64,000 nt of DNA from RGIG5299 sp045588575 (GCA_045588575.1 JAZNEJ010000018.1:1-64000); one strand, 5' to 3'. Positions 17,002 to 25,766 are shown, numbered from the stretch's first letter. Numbers and translations are program-made. Notes: a model not told the origin generated them from the sequence alone.

Positions 17002-18657
17002 TTATTCGGCAGACATAATGTAGTAATAAACGGGCTGACCGCCGGGGATAACGTTAACTTCGGCGTTTTGAATGTTTGCTTTTTTAACAAGCTCATTTGC
17101 TTCTTCTTCGGTAACGCCTTCACCGTAGAAAATATTTACACAGCTAATACTGTCATCTACTATTTTGTCGATAATTTCGGTAAAACATTCTTCAATTGAG
17201 CTTTTAACAACCGAAACCTTGCCCTCAACCAAGCCGAGAAGCTCGCCTTCTTTAATAGACTGACCGTCGAACTCGGAATTTCTTGCTGCAAAGGTTATGT
17301 TTGCGGTTTTAACGTTAGAAGCAGCTTCGGTCATGCTTTCAATGTTTTGCTCTTCGGTGTTGCCCGCGTCGAAGCCAAGCATTGCCGAAATACCCTGAGG
17401 AACGGTTTTCGTGGGTAAAACAATAACCTTTCTGTCGGTAACAATCGGGATAACCTGCTCTGCGGCAAGAATAATATTTTTGTTATTGGGAAGCACGAAG
17501 ACTGTCTTTGCGGGAGTTGCTTTAACTGCACTTAAAAGGTCGTCGGTGCTGGGGTTCATTGTCTGACCGCCTTCAACAACAACGTCGACCGCAAGGTTTT
17601 TAAATAAGGTTGATAAACCTTCGCCTGCGCAAACGGAAACGAAACCATAATCGTTTACGGGCTCTTGGGGCTCGAAAGAAACCTTTGCATCGGCTGCGGG
17701 TGCTTCTTCTGCTTTTGATGCTTCGGCAGTTATTTTTTCACTGTGCTGAAGCTTCATATTTTCAACTTTAATGTTAATCAAATCACCGAAGCCAAGGCCT
17801 CTTTCGATAACCTGACCGGGATTGTTGGTGTGAACGTGAAGCTTAATAATGTCGGAATCCTCAACGCAAACAATGCTGTCGCCAATACGCTGAAGGAAAG
17901 AGTTTAACGAGCCGAGGTCTGCGGCTTTCGTACGCTGAATTACAAGCTCGGTGCAATAAGAAAATTTAATATCTTCGGTATTGAACGATTGGAAGTTTGC
18001 TTTTTCGGAATTATCCTCCTCCGAAACTGCTTCGGCTTCAATTTTAATTCCTTTTACGAGAACGGAAGCCATACCCTCAATAATTTTAAGAAATCCCTCA
18101 CCGCCTGCGTCAACAACCTTTGCTTGCTTTAAAACGGGAAGCATTTTGGGAGTATCGTTTAAGGTTTTTTGAGCAGCTTCAAGAATTTCCGAAATAACCT
18201 CTTTTTCATTCTTTCTCAAACGCGCAGCCTGCATACCTCTTTCGGCGGCAACGCGGGCAACGGTGAGAATGGTTCCTTCCGCAGGTTTTCTAACGGCGGA
18301 ATAAGCGTTTTTAACACCGACCTCCAAGCCTTTTGCAAGGTCGAATGCGGTAATCTCGTCTTTCTCTTTGAACTGACGCGAAAAGCCTCTGAAAAGAAGC
18401 GAGAGAATAACACCCGAATTACCTCTTGCGCCTTTAAGCATTGAAAGAGCAGCAGTATCGGCAACTGCGCTTGCGGCAAGTGCGCCGTGCATTGCTTCAA
18501 GGTCGCGCTTTGCAGCGTTAATGGTCATTGACATATTTGTACCGGTGTCGCCGTCGGGAACAGGGAATACGTTTAAGTTATTTACTGCTTCTTTGCAATT
18601 TGTAAGGTTATTTGCGCCTGAAATAACCATCTTTTTAAAAGTTCTTCCGTTTATCAT
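17002..18657 (-). CDS. DAK2-domain kinase, FakA-like (fatty acid kinase catalytic subunit)
   Basis: A 551-residue protein with the FakA architecture: an N-terminal DAK2 (DhaL-like) domain with the ATP-metal motif NVFPVPDGDTGTNMSMT (about residues 29-45), a middle domain, and a C-terminal EDD/DegV-like domain from about residue 330. In characterised relatives FakA phosphorylates fatty acids presented by a DegV-family FakB, feeding exogenous fatty acids to phospholipid synthesis. No fakB is in the window. The insertion SKAEEAPAADAKVSFE near residue 320 is a low-complexity linker between domains. Its position directly after the Asp23-family gene is conserved in Firmicutes. Confidence 0.88.
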   Translation of the reverse strand: MINGRTFKKMVISGANNLTNCKEAVNNLNVFPVPDGDTGTNMSMTINAAKRDLEAMHGALAASAVADTAALSMLKGARGNSGVILSLLFRGFSRQFKEKDEITAFDLAKGLEVGVKNAYSAVRKPAEGTILTVARVAAERGMQAARLRKNEKEVISEILEAAQKTLNDTPKMLPVLKQAKVVDAGGEGFLKIIEGMASVLVKGIKIEAEAVSEEDNSEKANFQSFNTEDIKFSYCTELVIQRTKAADLGSLNSFLQRIGDSIVCVEDSDIIKLHVHTNNPGQVIERGLGFGDLINIKVENMKLQHSEKITAEASKAEEAPAADAKVSFEPQEPVNDYGFVSVCAGEGLSTLFKNLAVDVVVEGGQTMNPSTDDLLSAVKATPAKTVFVLPNNKNIILAAEQVIPIVTDRKVIVLPTKTVPQGISAMLGFDAGNTEEQNIESMTEAASNVKTANITFAARNSEFDGQSIKEGELLGLVEGKVSVVKSSIEECFTEIIDKIVDDSISCVNIFYGEGVTEEEANELVKKANIQNAEVNVIPGGQPVYYYIMSAE

Positions 18658-18672
18658 AAAAATTACACCGCC

Positions 18673-19023
18673 TTAAGCTTTGATTGAATCGACAAAAACG
18701 TTAATTTCTTTAACGGTAAAACCGGTTGCCGATTCTATTGCGTATTTTGCATTGTGAGTAATACTTTCCGAAATAGCCATTATGTTTATTCCGTATGTTA
18801 CGGCAATATGAATTGAAACCGAAACGGAATCTTTATCAACGGTAACAGAAATTCCCTTATTCAAAGAGGAACCCTTAAAAAGCGAAACTATGGAGTTTAA
18901 GGTGTTGTCCTTTGAAACCATTTCCGCAATACCGTAGCTGTTTGTAACGGCATTCGCGGCAATTGCAGAAATCGCATAGTCGGAAATTAAAATGTTGCCG
19001 TGAGAATTTTTGTAACTTAGCAT
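18673..19023 (-). CDS. Asp23/Gls24 family envelope stress protein
   Basis: A 116-residue protein of the Asp23/Gls24 family (YloU type), with the family pattern ISDYAISAIAANAVTNSYGI at the start and the C-terminal HNAKYAIESATGFTVKEINV. Members are small cytosolic proteins that associate with the membrane and are linked to envelope stress; their biochemical role is unclear. It is the first gene of the long minus-strand run and has its own promoter at 19053-19081. Its partner in most genomes is the FakA-like gene, which follows after 15 bases. Confidence 0.9.
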   Translation of the reverse strand: MLSYKNSHGNILISDYAISAIAANAVTNSYGIAEMVSKDNTLNSIVSLFKGSSLNKGISVTVDKDSVSVSIHIAVTYGINIMAISESITHNAKYAIESATGFTVKEINVFVDSIKA

Positions 19024-19052
19024 TATAAACTACCTCCGAAGATGATAGGAGT

Positions 19053-19081
19053 ATTTTACTTTAAAAATATATAATAATCAA
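19053..19081 (-). promoter_or_regulatory. Promoter of the Asp23-to-AI-2E gene run
   Basis: TTGATT and TAAAAT are spaced by 17 bases on the minus strand, about 30 bases upstream of the Asp23-family ATG. It is the only convincing promoter I find upstream of a 15-gene collinear cluster. Promoters inside coding regions were not excluded. Confidence 0.65.
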
Positions 19082-19128
19082 TCGGAAAAGAAATAATTTA
19101 ACAAATAAATAACGAAAAATAACAACTT

Positions 19129-19143
19129 TGTGCAGTATGCACA
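19129..19143. promoter_or_regulatory. Palindrome TGTGCA-N3-TGCACA, operator-like
   Basis: A perfect 6-bp inverted repeat with a 3-bp centre lies 47 bases upstream of the Asp23 promoter -35 and downstream of the solute-binding protein gene. It has no T-run on the minus strand, so it does not read as a terminator. An upstream operator is possible but unproven. Confidence 0.35.
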
Positions 19144-19177
19144 GAAAAAATGTAATTATCTGTAAAAAAAGCCAAAA

Positions 19178-20650
19178 TCAACTTATTTCTGCAAAAAACA
19201 GTGAATTATATATCAAAAAACGAGAAGGAGAAGCCTCTGCAGGAAAAATTCGACTGTAAACGAGCGAATTTCTGCGATAACAAACCGAAATAACGGGAGA
19301 ATCGTCGATATATTTGTCAAAGGCGTTTGAGGAAAGATTTTGCGAAGCAAGGGCGTTGTAAAGAGCATCTAACGAGGCTTTGCCCCAGTTTCCGTAATTG
19401 AGAGTTGAAGAAGCAAGAATTGAAACGTCGGCATTTATAGGCATAACCGTTTCGCCGAGAAACAGGTCAAAATTTCCTGCTTTTAAAGCTGCCGTATAGG
19501 CGTCGTAATCAAGAACCTTGAGAGAAACGTCAATTCCGAAATTTTTGAGCTGTGAAACAATGCTTTTGGCAAGATTGACCTTAAAGCTGTCTTCCGAATT
19601 GACTATAAGCGAAAAGCTTCCCATATTGTAAAAGCCTTTTCTTTTTGAAAAACCGTTTGATGAAAGCAGGTCGTGAGAAATATCGGGCATATATATCGAA
19701 GAAGGAAGCTCGAAACTGTTAAGCAAATAGTGGTTGGGGTTAACGGGATTCCAAACGAAGTTTGCAAAATCCGAACGGTCCTCCTCGCTTAAAGCCTGAC
19801 GGTTTAAAGCAAGATTAAACGCTTTTCTGACAGATGCGTAATTAAAAGGCCACTTATTGCAGTTGAAACCGATAAAAATAAGATTATCGGTTATATAACT
19901 TTTCTTCTCGTAACTGCCTTTTATAATAACGGTGTTTGTGCTTGCGTTTATTGAAATGGCTGAAACCGATTTTTTATTAAAAAAATGGACTGCTGAGGAA
20001 ATGTCATCAATGTCTTCGAGAAAAATTTCAGAAACCTTAAATTGAGGGGAATTGAAATAATTGTTTTTTATAAGTGAAACAACGTTTTCTTTTTTTAAAA
20101 ACGCATATTCGCCCAAACCTAAAACCCCTGTTTCCGTGCGTTTAATAATGGGGATATCCAAAAGAGAAAGGTTGGTTTCAGGATAATTTTTAAAGATAAC
20201 GTAGAATTCATTGTTCGAAATTCCGTATTTTGTTATATAGTTAAATCTCGAAGCGTATTTCGTTGATTTTTTCGCATAATCAAAAGAAGAAACAACGTCG
20301 CTTGGAGTTAAAAGCGAGCCGTCGGAGAATTTAACCTCGTTAAGCTTAAAGGTAACCTTAGCGCCTGAAACCGAAAAATCGGAAACCGCAAAAGGCTCGG
20401 GGAGTGCCGAAGAGGTATTGATAAACAAGCCGGGAAAAACCAATGGAAAAAGCTGATGGTTTACTGCGGTTTTTGCAATAAACGGGTCGAGCGAATCAGA
20501 GCCGTCGAATAAAAGGGCAGCGGAAGCTGCGGGCGTTGCGGACGGGACGCTGCTTTCGGGAGTTTCGTCGTCGTAAAAGCAGGCGGAGAAAGTCGAAAAT
20601 AATATAGCGAAAACGATATTTAAAACAATAAATTTTTTAATCCGCTTCAT
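19178..20650 (-). CDS. Family 5 solute-binding lipoprotein, orphan
   Basis: A 490-residue extracellular solute-binding protein of the SBP_bac_5 (oligopeptide/nickel-type) family. The N-terminus MKRIKKFIVLNIVFAILF is a signal peptide ending in a lipobox-like TFSAC, so the mature protein should be lipid-anchored at residue C24. The family fold is suggested by the VKFSDGSLLTPSDVV-like stretch (LNEVKFSDGSLLTPSDVV) and the VRKAFNLALNRQAL segment. No permease or ATPase is adjacent, and both flanks belong to unrelated genes, so it either serves a transporter encoded elsewhere or acts as a receptor. The mature N-terminus is a Ser/Ala/Pro linker. It has its own promoter at 20693-20721. Confidence 0.82.
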   Translation of the reverse strand: MKRIKKFIVLNIVFAILFSTFSACFYDDETPESSVPSATPAASAALLFDGSDSLDPFIAKTAVNHQLFPLVFPGLFINTSSALPEPFAVSDFSVSGAKVTFKLNEVKFSDGSLLTPSDVVSSFDYAKKSTKYASRFNYITKYGISNNEFYVIFKNYPETNLSLLDIPIIKRTETGVLGLGEYAFLKKENVVSLIKNNYFNSPQFKVSEIFLEDIDDISSAVHFFNKKSVSAISINASTNTVIIKGSYEKKSYITDNLIFIGFNCNKWPFNYASVRKAFNLALNRQALSEEDRSDFANFVWNPVNPNHYLLNSFELPSSIYMPDISHDLLSSNGFSKRKGFYNMGSFSLIVNSEDSFKVNLAKSIVSQLKNFGIDVSLKVLDYDAYTAALKAGNFDLFLGETVMPINADVSILASSTLNYGNWGKASLDALYNALASQNLSSNAFDKYIDDSPVISVCYRRNSLVYSRIFPAEASPSRFLIYNSLFFAEIS

Positions 20651-20692
20651 AACAGAAATTCCACATCGTTCATAAATTAATATAATAAAAAT

Positions 20693-20721
20693 ATTATAAC
20701 ATATAAAAATAAAAAAATCAA
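20693..20721 (-). promoter_or_regulatory. Promoter of the orphan solute-binding protein
   Basis: TTGATT, a 17-base spacer and a perfect TATAAT with an upstream TG (extended -10) lie on the minus strand about 43 bases before the ATG. Confidence 0.72.
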
Positions 20722-20739
20722 TCCTAAAAATATACTGTA

Positions 20740-21018
20740 TTAAAAATCAAAAAAACGGCGTTTTCCGTTTTTTGCGGCTTCAACGTCTTGCGGCTCGTAG
20801 CTGACTAAAATCAAGTCGTTTCCGGCCTTTTGAATGTCGGAAAACGGTATAACGTAATCTTCTTTTTTCGCAAAAAAACCGGATGAAGCAGGCACGATAA
20901 TCGACTTTACGTTACCGTTCGTTATATCAATTTCAATATCTCCCACAAAACCTATTTTTGCACCGTTTTGTAAATTTATAACCTCTTTGTTTTTTAAATC
21001 GGAAAGTCTCCAAAGCAT
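20740..21018 (-). CDS. ylmC: YlmC/YmxH-type PRC-barrel sporulation protein
   Basis: A 92-residue PRC-barrel protein of the YlmC/YmxH family, known in Bacillus and Clostridia as sporulation-associated but of unknown mechanism. The family pattern is LSDLKNKEVINLQNGAKIGF at the start and the central FVGDIEIDITNGNVKSIIVP, followed by YVIPFSDIQKAGNDLILV. There is no signal or membrane segment. Translation begins directly after a terminator-like hairpin whose 3' arm contains the ribosome site, as described for 21019-21051. Confidence 0.88.
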   Translation of the reverse strand: MLWRLSDLKNKEVINLQNGAKIGFVGDIEIDITNGNVKSIIVPASSGFFAKKEDYVIPFSDIQKAGNDLILVSYEPQDVEAAKNGKRRFFDF

Positions 21019-21051
21019 AAAAAAATCACCTCAAATAAATATATGAGGTGA
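21019..21051 (-). terminator. Terminator-like hairpin whose 3' arm is the ylmC ribosome site
   Basis: On the minus strand TCACCTCA pairs with TGAGGTGA (8 bp, 10-nt loop) and is followed by seven T before the ylmC ATG. The GAGGTGA arm is also the only ribosome site of ylmC. The element can therefore end cca transcripts, and in any read-through message it would hide the Shine-Dalgarno sequence. Confidence 0.7.
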
Positions 21052-21067
21052 TGTAAAAAATATTAAA

Positions 21068-22222
21068 TTATATCGTGATAAGAGTCAATAAATCTTGCTT
21101 GTTGTTTTGAACGTTTCCGTGAGCGGCTTCGTGAAGGAAAAAAGTGAGAACGGCACCTATTTTTTCGGGCTTAATTCCCAAATCCAAAAGGTCATTTCCG
21201 TTTACGGAAAGCTCCTTTAAAGAAAAGGGACGGCTTTGAAAAACGGGAAAAAGATTAAAAATTTCATCTCCTGAGGTTTTCTTGAAATTATAAAGTTTTA
21301 TATATTTTTCCTTGCCGTAAGTGAGAACGAAATCTATTGAATTTTGCTCGTTTTTTAGGCTTTTTTTGCAAAATTCAACAAGAAATGAAACGTTTTCGGC
21401 AACTTTTTTTGAAAATGCAAAATCACATACGGTTTTAAAAACAATGCTTTTTTCACTTGAAATAAAGAGTGCGGCGAGCATGAATTCAAGGTTCGAATTA
21501 AAGTGAGAAACCGCTTTAAAACACTCTTCGTCAAAAATGCAAGAGGGAAAACATTGCTCAAAAAAATCCTTATAAAAAACACCGTTTTTTTCGTTTAAAA
21601 AAGGAAGAATTTTTGCTGTTTCAGAACCTATTCTTTCTCTTGAAACTTCGTTTATTTGCGGCAAAAAAGACCTTGCCGCATTAAGCGTGTTTTCTTCGAT
21701 TTTAAAGCCGAGCGAAAGAGAAAAACGAAGAGCTCGAATAATGCGAAGCTTATCCTCGGAAAAACGTAAAAACGGGTTGCCCACCGCTTTTATTTTTTTG
21801 TTTTTAAGGTCGGAAATACCGTCAAAAAAATCAATGATTTCTCCATTTTCGGAAGCTGCCATTGCGTTGATGGTGAAATCTCGTCTTTCGAGGTCCTGCT
21901 TTAAATCGGAGGCGAAAGAAACTTGAGAGGGATGTCTGCCGTCACAGTAATTTTCGTCTTTCCTGAAGGTCGTTATTTCAATTTTTTCGTCTTTATAAAA
22001 TAAAGTAAGGGTGCCGAAATCAATTCCTGTATCAACAATCTTGAAATCTTTAAAAATATTTTTCGTTTCTTCGGGGGTTGCCGAGGTGGCAATATCGATA
22101 TCGTGTAAAGGAAGAGAGAGAAGACTGTCGCGGACCGAACCGCCCACGAGATAAGCTTCTTTGCCGCAAGAGGCGTAAATCTTTAAAATTTCAGCTACTT
22201 TTTCGGGCATAAAAATTTTCAT
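21068..22222 (-). CDS. cca: CCA-adding tRNA nucleotidyltransferase (class II)
   Basis: A 384-residue class II nucleotidyltransferase that builds or repairs the 3' CCA end of tRNAs. The head domain carries AYLVGGSVRDSLLSLPLHDI with the metal-binding DID and the SATPEE segment. The neck has ERRDFTINAMA and the RIIRALRFSLSLGF helix. The body and tail are more diverged, as usual. It is not obvious whether it adds all three bases or only CC or A; the encoded CCA of the two tRNAs in this window suggests a repair role for at least part of the pool. It is divergently oriented from the DUF6873 gene. Confidence 0.92.
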   Translation of the reverse strand: MKIFMPEKVAEILKIYASCGKEAYLVGGSVRDSLLSLPLHDIDIATSATPEETKNIFKDFKIVDTGIDFGTLTLFYKDEKIEITTFRKDENYCDGRHPSQVSFASDLKQDLERRDFTINAMAASENGEIIDFFDGISDLKNKKIKAVGNPFLRFSEDKLRIIRALRFSLSLGFKIEENTLNAARSFLPQINEVSRERIGSETAKILPFLNEKNGVFYKDFFEQCFPSCIFDEECFKAVSHFNSNLEFMLAALFISSEKSIVFKTVCDFAFSKKVAENVSFLVEFCKKSLKNEQNSIDFVLTYGKEKYIKLYNFKKTSGDEIFNLFPVFQSRPFSLKELSVNGNDLLDLGIKPEKIGAVLTFFLHEAAHGNVQNNKQDLLTLITI

Positions 22223-22276
22223 GTTTTTAAATCACCACAATAATTATAAACAAAAAAAGCAAATAGGTCAAGACGC

Positions 22277-22305
22277 TTGATTTTATATATAAAAAAGTGT
22301 ATAAT
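22277..22305 (+). promoter_or_regulatory. Promoter of the DUF6873-yunB-ligA genes
   Basis: TTGATT and TATAAT are separated by 17 bases. The expected start point lies about 10 bases before the ribosome site AGGTGA of the TTG-initiated gene at 22323. Confidence 0.75.
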
Positions 22306-22322
22306 ATAAAAGGTGATTTGCT

Positions 22323-23021
22323 TTGAAAAACAGATTTTTAGTCCTTTCGGGTGAGATAAGCAACGATATAGCATTAAATGCCGAAAAATACGGCTATAAG
22401 GTTTTGAAGACGGTAAAAGTAGCGGAGCTTTCCGATGAGGTGGCATATCATCCCGACTTACAAATGCTTTGCGACGGTAAAAACGTTTATCTTCCGGCAA
22501 ATTGCTATGATTATTACAGCAAATTGTTTTTGGAAAACAATATAGAAAAAACGATTGTAAGACTTAATGAAAAGGTGTTCTCACCTTATCCGAACGATTG
22601 TCTTTTGAATGTTACGATACTGGGAAATAATCTTTTTAAAGGTAAAAAAACGCCGATGCTTTCTTGCTTTTCGGACTATGAAATTATTGAGGTTAACCAA
22701 GGCTACGTAAACTGTTCGACTTTAAAAATATCGGAAAGTGCAATAATAACAGAGGATAAAACAATAGCCGATGCGGCGCTTAAACGTAATACCGACGTTC
22801 TTTTTCTTCCTGAAAAAAAGGTTTATTTAAAGGGCGCAAACTGTGGATTTATAGGCGGTGCAGCCTTTGAAGATAACGGTAAGGTTTTCTTTTTCGGAAA
22901 CCTTGAAAAATATAAATACGCTGATGAAATAACTGATTTTTGCAAAAAACACCGTAAAGACGTTTCTTCTCTTTCAAATGAAAAATTAACCGATTACGGT
23001 AAAAGTATAGTTATTTTTTGA
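22323..23021 (+). CDS. DUF6873-type protein of unknown function
   Basis: A 232-residue cytosolic protein that I assign tentatively to a family now labelled DUF6873, found in Clostridia. The recognisable parts are CFSDYEIIEVNQGYVNCSTL, which precedes the IITEDKTIADAALKRNTDVL segment, and GANCGFIGGAAFEDNGKVFF, an alternation of strand and turn that resembles a guanidino-group-modifying (pentein) fold. Catalytic residues are not certain. The start is TTG at 22323, seven bases after AGGTGA; no ATG is available. It is divergent from cca and precedes yunB by 64 bases. Confidence 0.7.
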   Translation: MKNRFLVLSGEISNDIALNAEKYGYKVLKTVKVAELSDEVAYHPDLQMLCDGKNVYLPANCYDYYSKLFLENNIEKTIVRLNEKVFSPYPNDCLLNVTILGNNLFKGKKTPMLSCFSDYEIIEVNQGYVNCSTLKISESAIITEDKTIADAALKRNTDVLFLPEKKVYLKGANCGFIGGAAFEDNGKVFFFGNLEKYKYADEITDFCKKHRKDVSSLSNEKLTDYGKSIVIF

Positions 23022-23085
23022 GATTTTTCACAAAAAAATACTTCTCCGAATAGAATGAAATAAAGATTTTCGGGGAGGAATAACG

Positions 23086-23778
23086 ATGCTTTACACGCTG
23101 AAACGAAAAGGCAAGAGATTAAGCTTAAAGGTTAAGCTTTTTGCATTTTTGCTTTTAATTGCGGCACTTTGCGGAATAATAACAACTTATTATCATACAA
23201 CCATAAAGCCTATTATAACGTCGCTTGCGACCTCAGAGGTTGAAACGGTTATGATGAAGGCAATAAACAATGCGGCAATAAAGGTTTTGGCAGAAAAAGC
23301 GCTTGATTACGAGTCGGTTGTAACGATTGAAAAGGATTTAAGCGGAAAAATAGTTTCGCTTACTTCAAACAGCGTTGTAATGAATCTTTTAAAATCGCAA
23401 TTTATAAACGAAGTTGTTGAAAACGTAGATGCCTATACCTCAAACTCGGTTTATATTCCAATCGGAAACATTATTGCGCCGAGCTTGTTTTCGGGGCACG
23501 GCCCTAAAATAAGATTCGACTTAATGCCGGAAAGCTCGGTAACGGCAGATTATATAAACAGCTTCGTTACCGCGGGAATAAATCAAACAAGACATCAAAT
23601 ACTTATAAAAGTAAAGGTTTCGGCGGGTATTTATCTTCCGGGTTATACGGCTGAAACAGAGGTTGAAACCAAAATAATAGTAGCGGAAACCATAATAGTC
23701 GGCGCCGTTCCCAACGATTTCACCTATTTTGATTCGGAAGAGGACGAAAGCGACGAACTTATTATAAACAACAAATAA
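23086..23778 (+). CDS. yunB: Sporulation protein YunB
   Basis: A 230-residue protein with one N-terminal membrane helix (about residues 17-40, LFAFLLLIAALCGIITTYY) followed by an extracytoplasmic domain. The YunB family pattern is visible in NAAIKVLAEKALDYESVVTI and YIPIGNIIAPSLFSGHGPKI, and near the C-terminus in LPGYTAETEVETKIIVAETI. In Bacillus the gene is in the sigma-E regulon and its loss weakens sporulation; the mechanism is unknown. The ATG at 23086 follows GGGGAGG. It lies 17 bases before ligA, an unusual neighbour for a sporulation gene. Confidence 0.9.
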   Translation: MLYTLKRKGKRLSLKVKLFAFLLLIAALCGIITTYYHTTIKPIITSLATSEVETVMMKAINNAAIKVLAEKALDYESVVTIEKDLSGKIVSLTSNSVVMNLLKSQFINEVVENVDAYTSNSVYIPIGNIIAPSLFSGHGPKIRFDLMPESSVTADYINSFVTAGINQTRHQILIKVKVSAGIYLPGYTAETEVETKIIVAETIIVGAVPNDFTYFDSEEDESDELIINNK

Positions 23779-23795
23779 ACGGCAGGATTGATATT

Positions 23796-25766
23796 ATGAA
23801 TGAAATCGAAAAGCTGCACAGTCTCACAAAAGAATTAAAGCGTCATTCAGAGCTTTACTATAACCAAGACGCGCCCGAAATAAGCGATTACGAATACGAT
23901 ATGCTTATGCGTGAGCTTGTTTCTTTGGAGGAAAAATATCCCGAAGAACGAGAAGCGGATTCTCCTACCGTTAGAGTGGGCGGTAAAGCGTTATCAAAGT
24001 TTGAAAGCGGTGAGCACGAGGTTCCGCTTGAAAGCTTGCAGGATGCCTTTTCCTTTGAAGAAATAGAAGACTTTGCCGAAAAAACGGTTAAAGCCAGGGA
24101 AAACGGCGGCTATGTTGTTGAAATGAAAATAGACGGTCTTTCGGTTGCCTTGGAATATAAAAACGGCGTCTTTGTAAGAGGCCTTACAAGAGGCGACGGA
24201 AGAGTCGGCGAGGATGTAACCGAAAATTTAAAAACAATAAGAGATATTCCTTTAAAGTTAAATTCTCCCGAAAACGTAATTGTAAGAGGAGAAGTATATA
24301 TGCCCAAAGCGGTTTGGGAGCGTCTTAACGCCGAACGTGAGGAAAAGGGCGAAAATCTCTTTGCAAATCCAAGAAACGCAGCTGCGGGCTCGTTAAGACA
24401 GCTCGATTCTAAAATAACCGCAACCCGTAAGCTTTCGATTTTTGTTTTTAATCTTCAAAAAAGTGAAAAAGAGTTTCAAACACACAGCGAAACACTTGAA
24501 TGGATGCGTTCTTTGGGCTTTAAAATCTCACCTGAATATAAAAGGGTAAACTCGTTAAACGAGGTAATAAAAGCCATTGAAGAAATAGGCGAAAAACGCC
24601 CAAACCTTCCATTTGACATAGATGGCGCAGTTGTAAAGGTAGATAACCTTACATTGAGAGAAGAACTTGGAAGCACAACGAAAACGCCCCGTTGGGCAGT
24701 TGCTTACAAATATCCGCCGGAGGTAAAGGAAACTGTTGTGAAAGACATTGAAATTAACGTTGGAAGAACGGGAAAACTCACTCCTTTGGCGGTTTTAGAA
24801 CCCGTTTTTATTGCGGGGAGCCGCGTTTCCAAGGCAACTCTTCACAATAGGGATTTTATTAAGGAAAAGGATATAAGAATAGGCGACACCGTAAAAATTC
24901 GCAAAGCGGGAGATATAATTCCCGAAATAATTTCATCTGATAAAACAAAAAGAAAAGAGGGCAGTGTTCCTTTTGAAATGCCCAAAGTTTGCCCTTCTTG
25001 CGGAGAACCCGTTTTTAACGATGAAAGCGAATCGGCGGTAAAATGTGAAAATTCGGCGTGTCCTGCGCAGGCAGTGAGAAATATAATTCATTACGCTTCC
25101 AAGGACGCTATGGATATAGACGGTCTTGGCGACGCCCTTTGCGAAAAACTTTTTAACGAGGGCATTATTTCAAGCTATTCCGACCTTTACGAAATAAAGG
25201 CGGATTCCATTGAAAATCTTGAAGGTCTTGGCGAAAAATCGGCTCAAAATCTTTTGAACGCAATTGAAAAATCAAAAGAAAACTGCCTTTCGCGTCTTAT
25301 TTATGCTCTCGGAATTCCCGAAGTTGGGGCTAAAACGGCAAAATCGTTTGCAAAACGATTTCAAACACTTGATTTATTTGCAAAAGCATCTGAGGAAGAG
25401 CTTATTCTTATTAAAGATATAGGCGAAGCAACGGCGAAATCGGTTATAAATTTCTTTTCTGTTTCAAAAAACAATGAAACCGTTTCAAAGCTTGTTTTGG
25501 CGGGGGTAAACACGAAATATCTCGGTGGCGAAACGGGAAATGCCTTTGAGGGAATAACTTTTGTTTTAACGGGAACGTTGCCGACTCTTTCCAGAAGCGA
25601 GGCAACTGAAATAATTGAGGCAAACGGCGGAACCGTTTCGGGCTCGGTTTCGAAGAAAACGGGAATAGTTTTGGCAGGAGAGGATGCAGGCAGCAAGCTC
25701 AAAAAAGCCAAGGAACTCGGAATAAAGGTTATTTCCGAGGAAGAATTCAGAAAAATGTGTGAATAA
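23796..25766 (+). CDS. ligA: NAD-dependent DNA ligase
   Basis: A 656-residue replicative DNA ligase that uses NAD+. The adenylated lysine is K111 in the KxDG motif (KIDGLSV). Domain order is Ia, adenylation domain, OB-fold, a zinc finger with CPSCGEP and CENSACPAQ, helix-hairpin-helix repeats (GLGEKSAQNLLNAI), and a C-terminal BRCT domain (FEGITFVLTGTLPTLSRSEA). Length and all catalytic motifs are normal. No pcrA/uvrD gene, its common neighbour, is seen. Confidence 0.98.
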   Translation: MNEIEKLHSLTKELKRHSELYYNQDAPEISDYEYDMLMRELVSLEEKYPEEREADSPTVRVGGKALSKFESGEHEVPLESLQDAFSFEEIEDFAEKTVKARENGGYVVEMKIDGLSVALEYKNGVFVRGLTRGDGRVGEDVTENLKTIRDIPLKLNSPENVIVRGEVYMPKAVWERLNAEREEKGENLFANPRNAAAGSLRQLDSKITATRKLSIFVFNLQKSEKEFQTHSETLEWMRSLGFKISPEYKRVNSLNEVIKAIEEIGEKRPNLPFDIDGAVVKVDNLTLREELGSTTKTPRWAVAYKYPPEVKETVVKDIEINVGRTGKLTPLAVLEPVFIAGSRVSKATLHNRDFIKEKDIRIGDTVKIRKAGDIIPEIISSDKTKRKEGSVPFEMPKVCPSCGEPVFNDESESAVKCENSACPAQAVRNIIHYASKDAMDIDGLGDALCEKLFNEGIISSYSDLYEIKADSIENLEGLGEKSAQNLLNAIEKSKENCLSRLIYALGIPEVGAKTAKSFAKRFQTLDLFAKASEEELILIKDIGEATAKSVINFFSVSKNNETVSKLVLAGVNTKYLGGETGNAFEGITFVLTGTLPTLSRSEATEIIEANGGTVSGSVSKKTGIVLAGEDAGSKLKKAKELGIKVISEEEFRKMCE

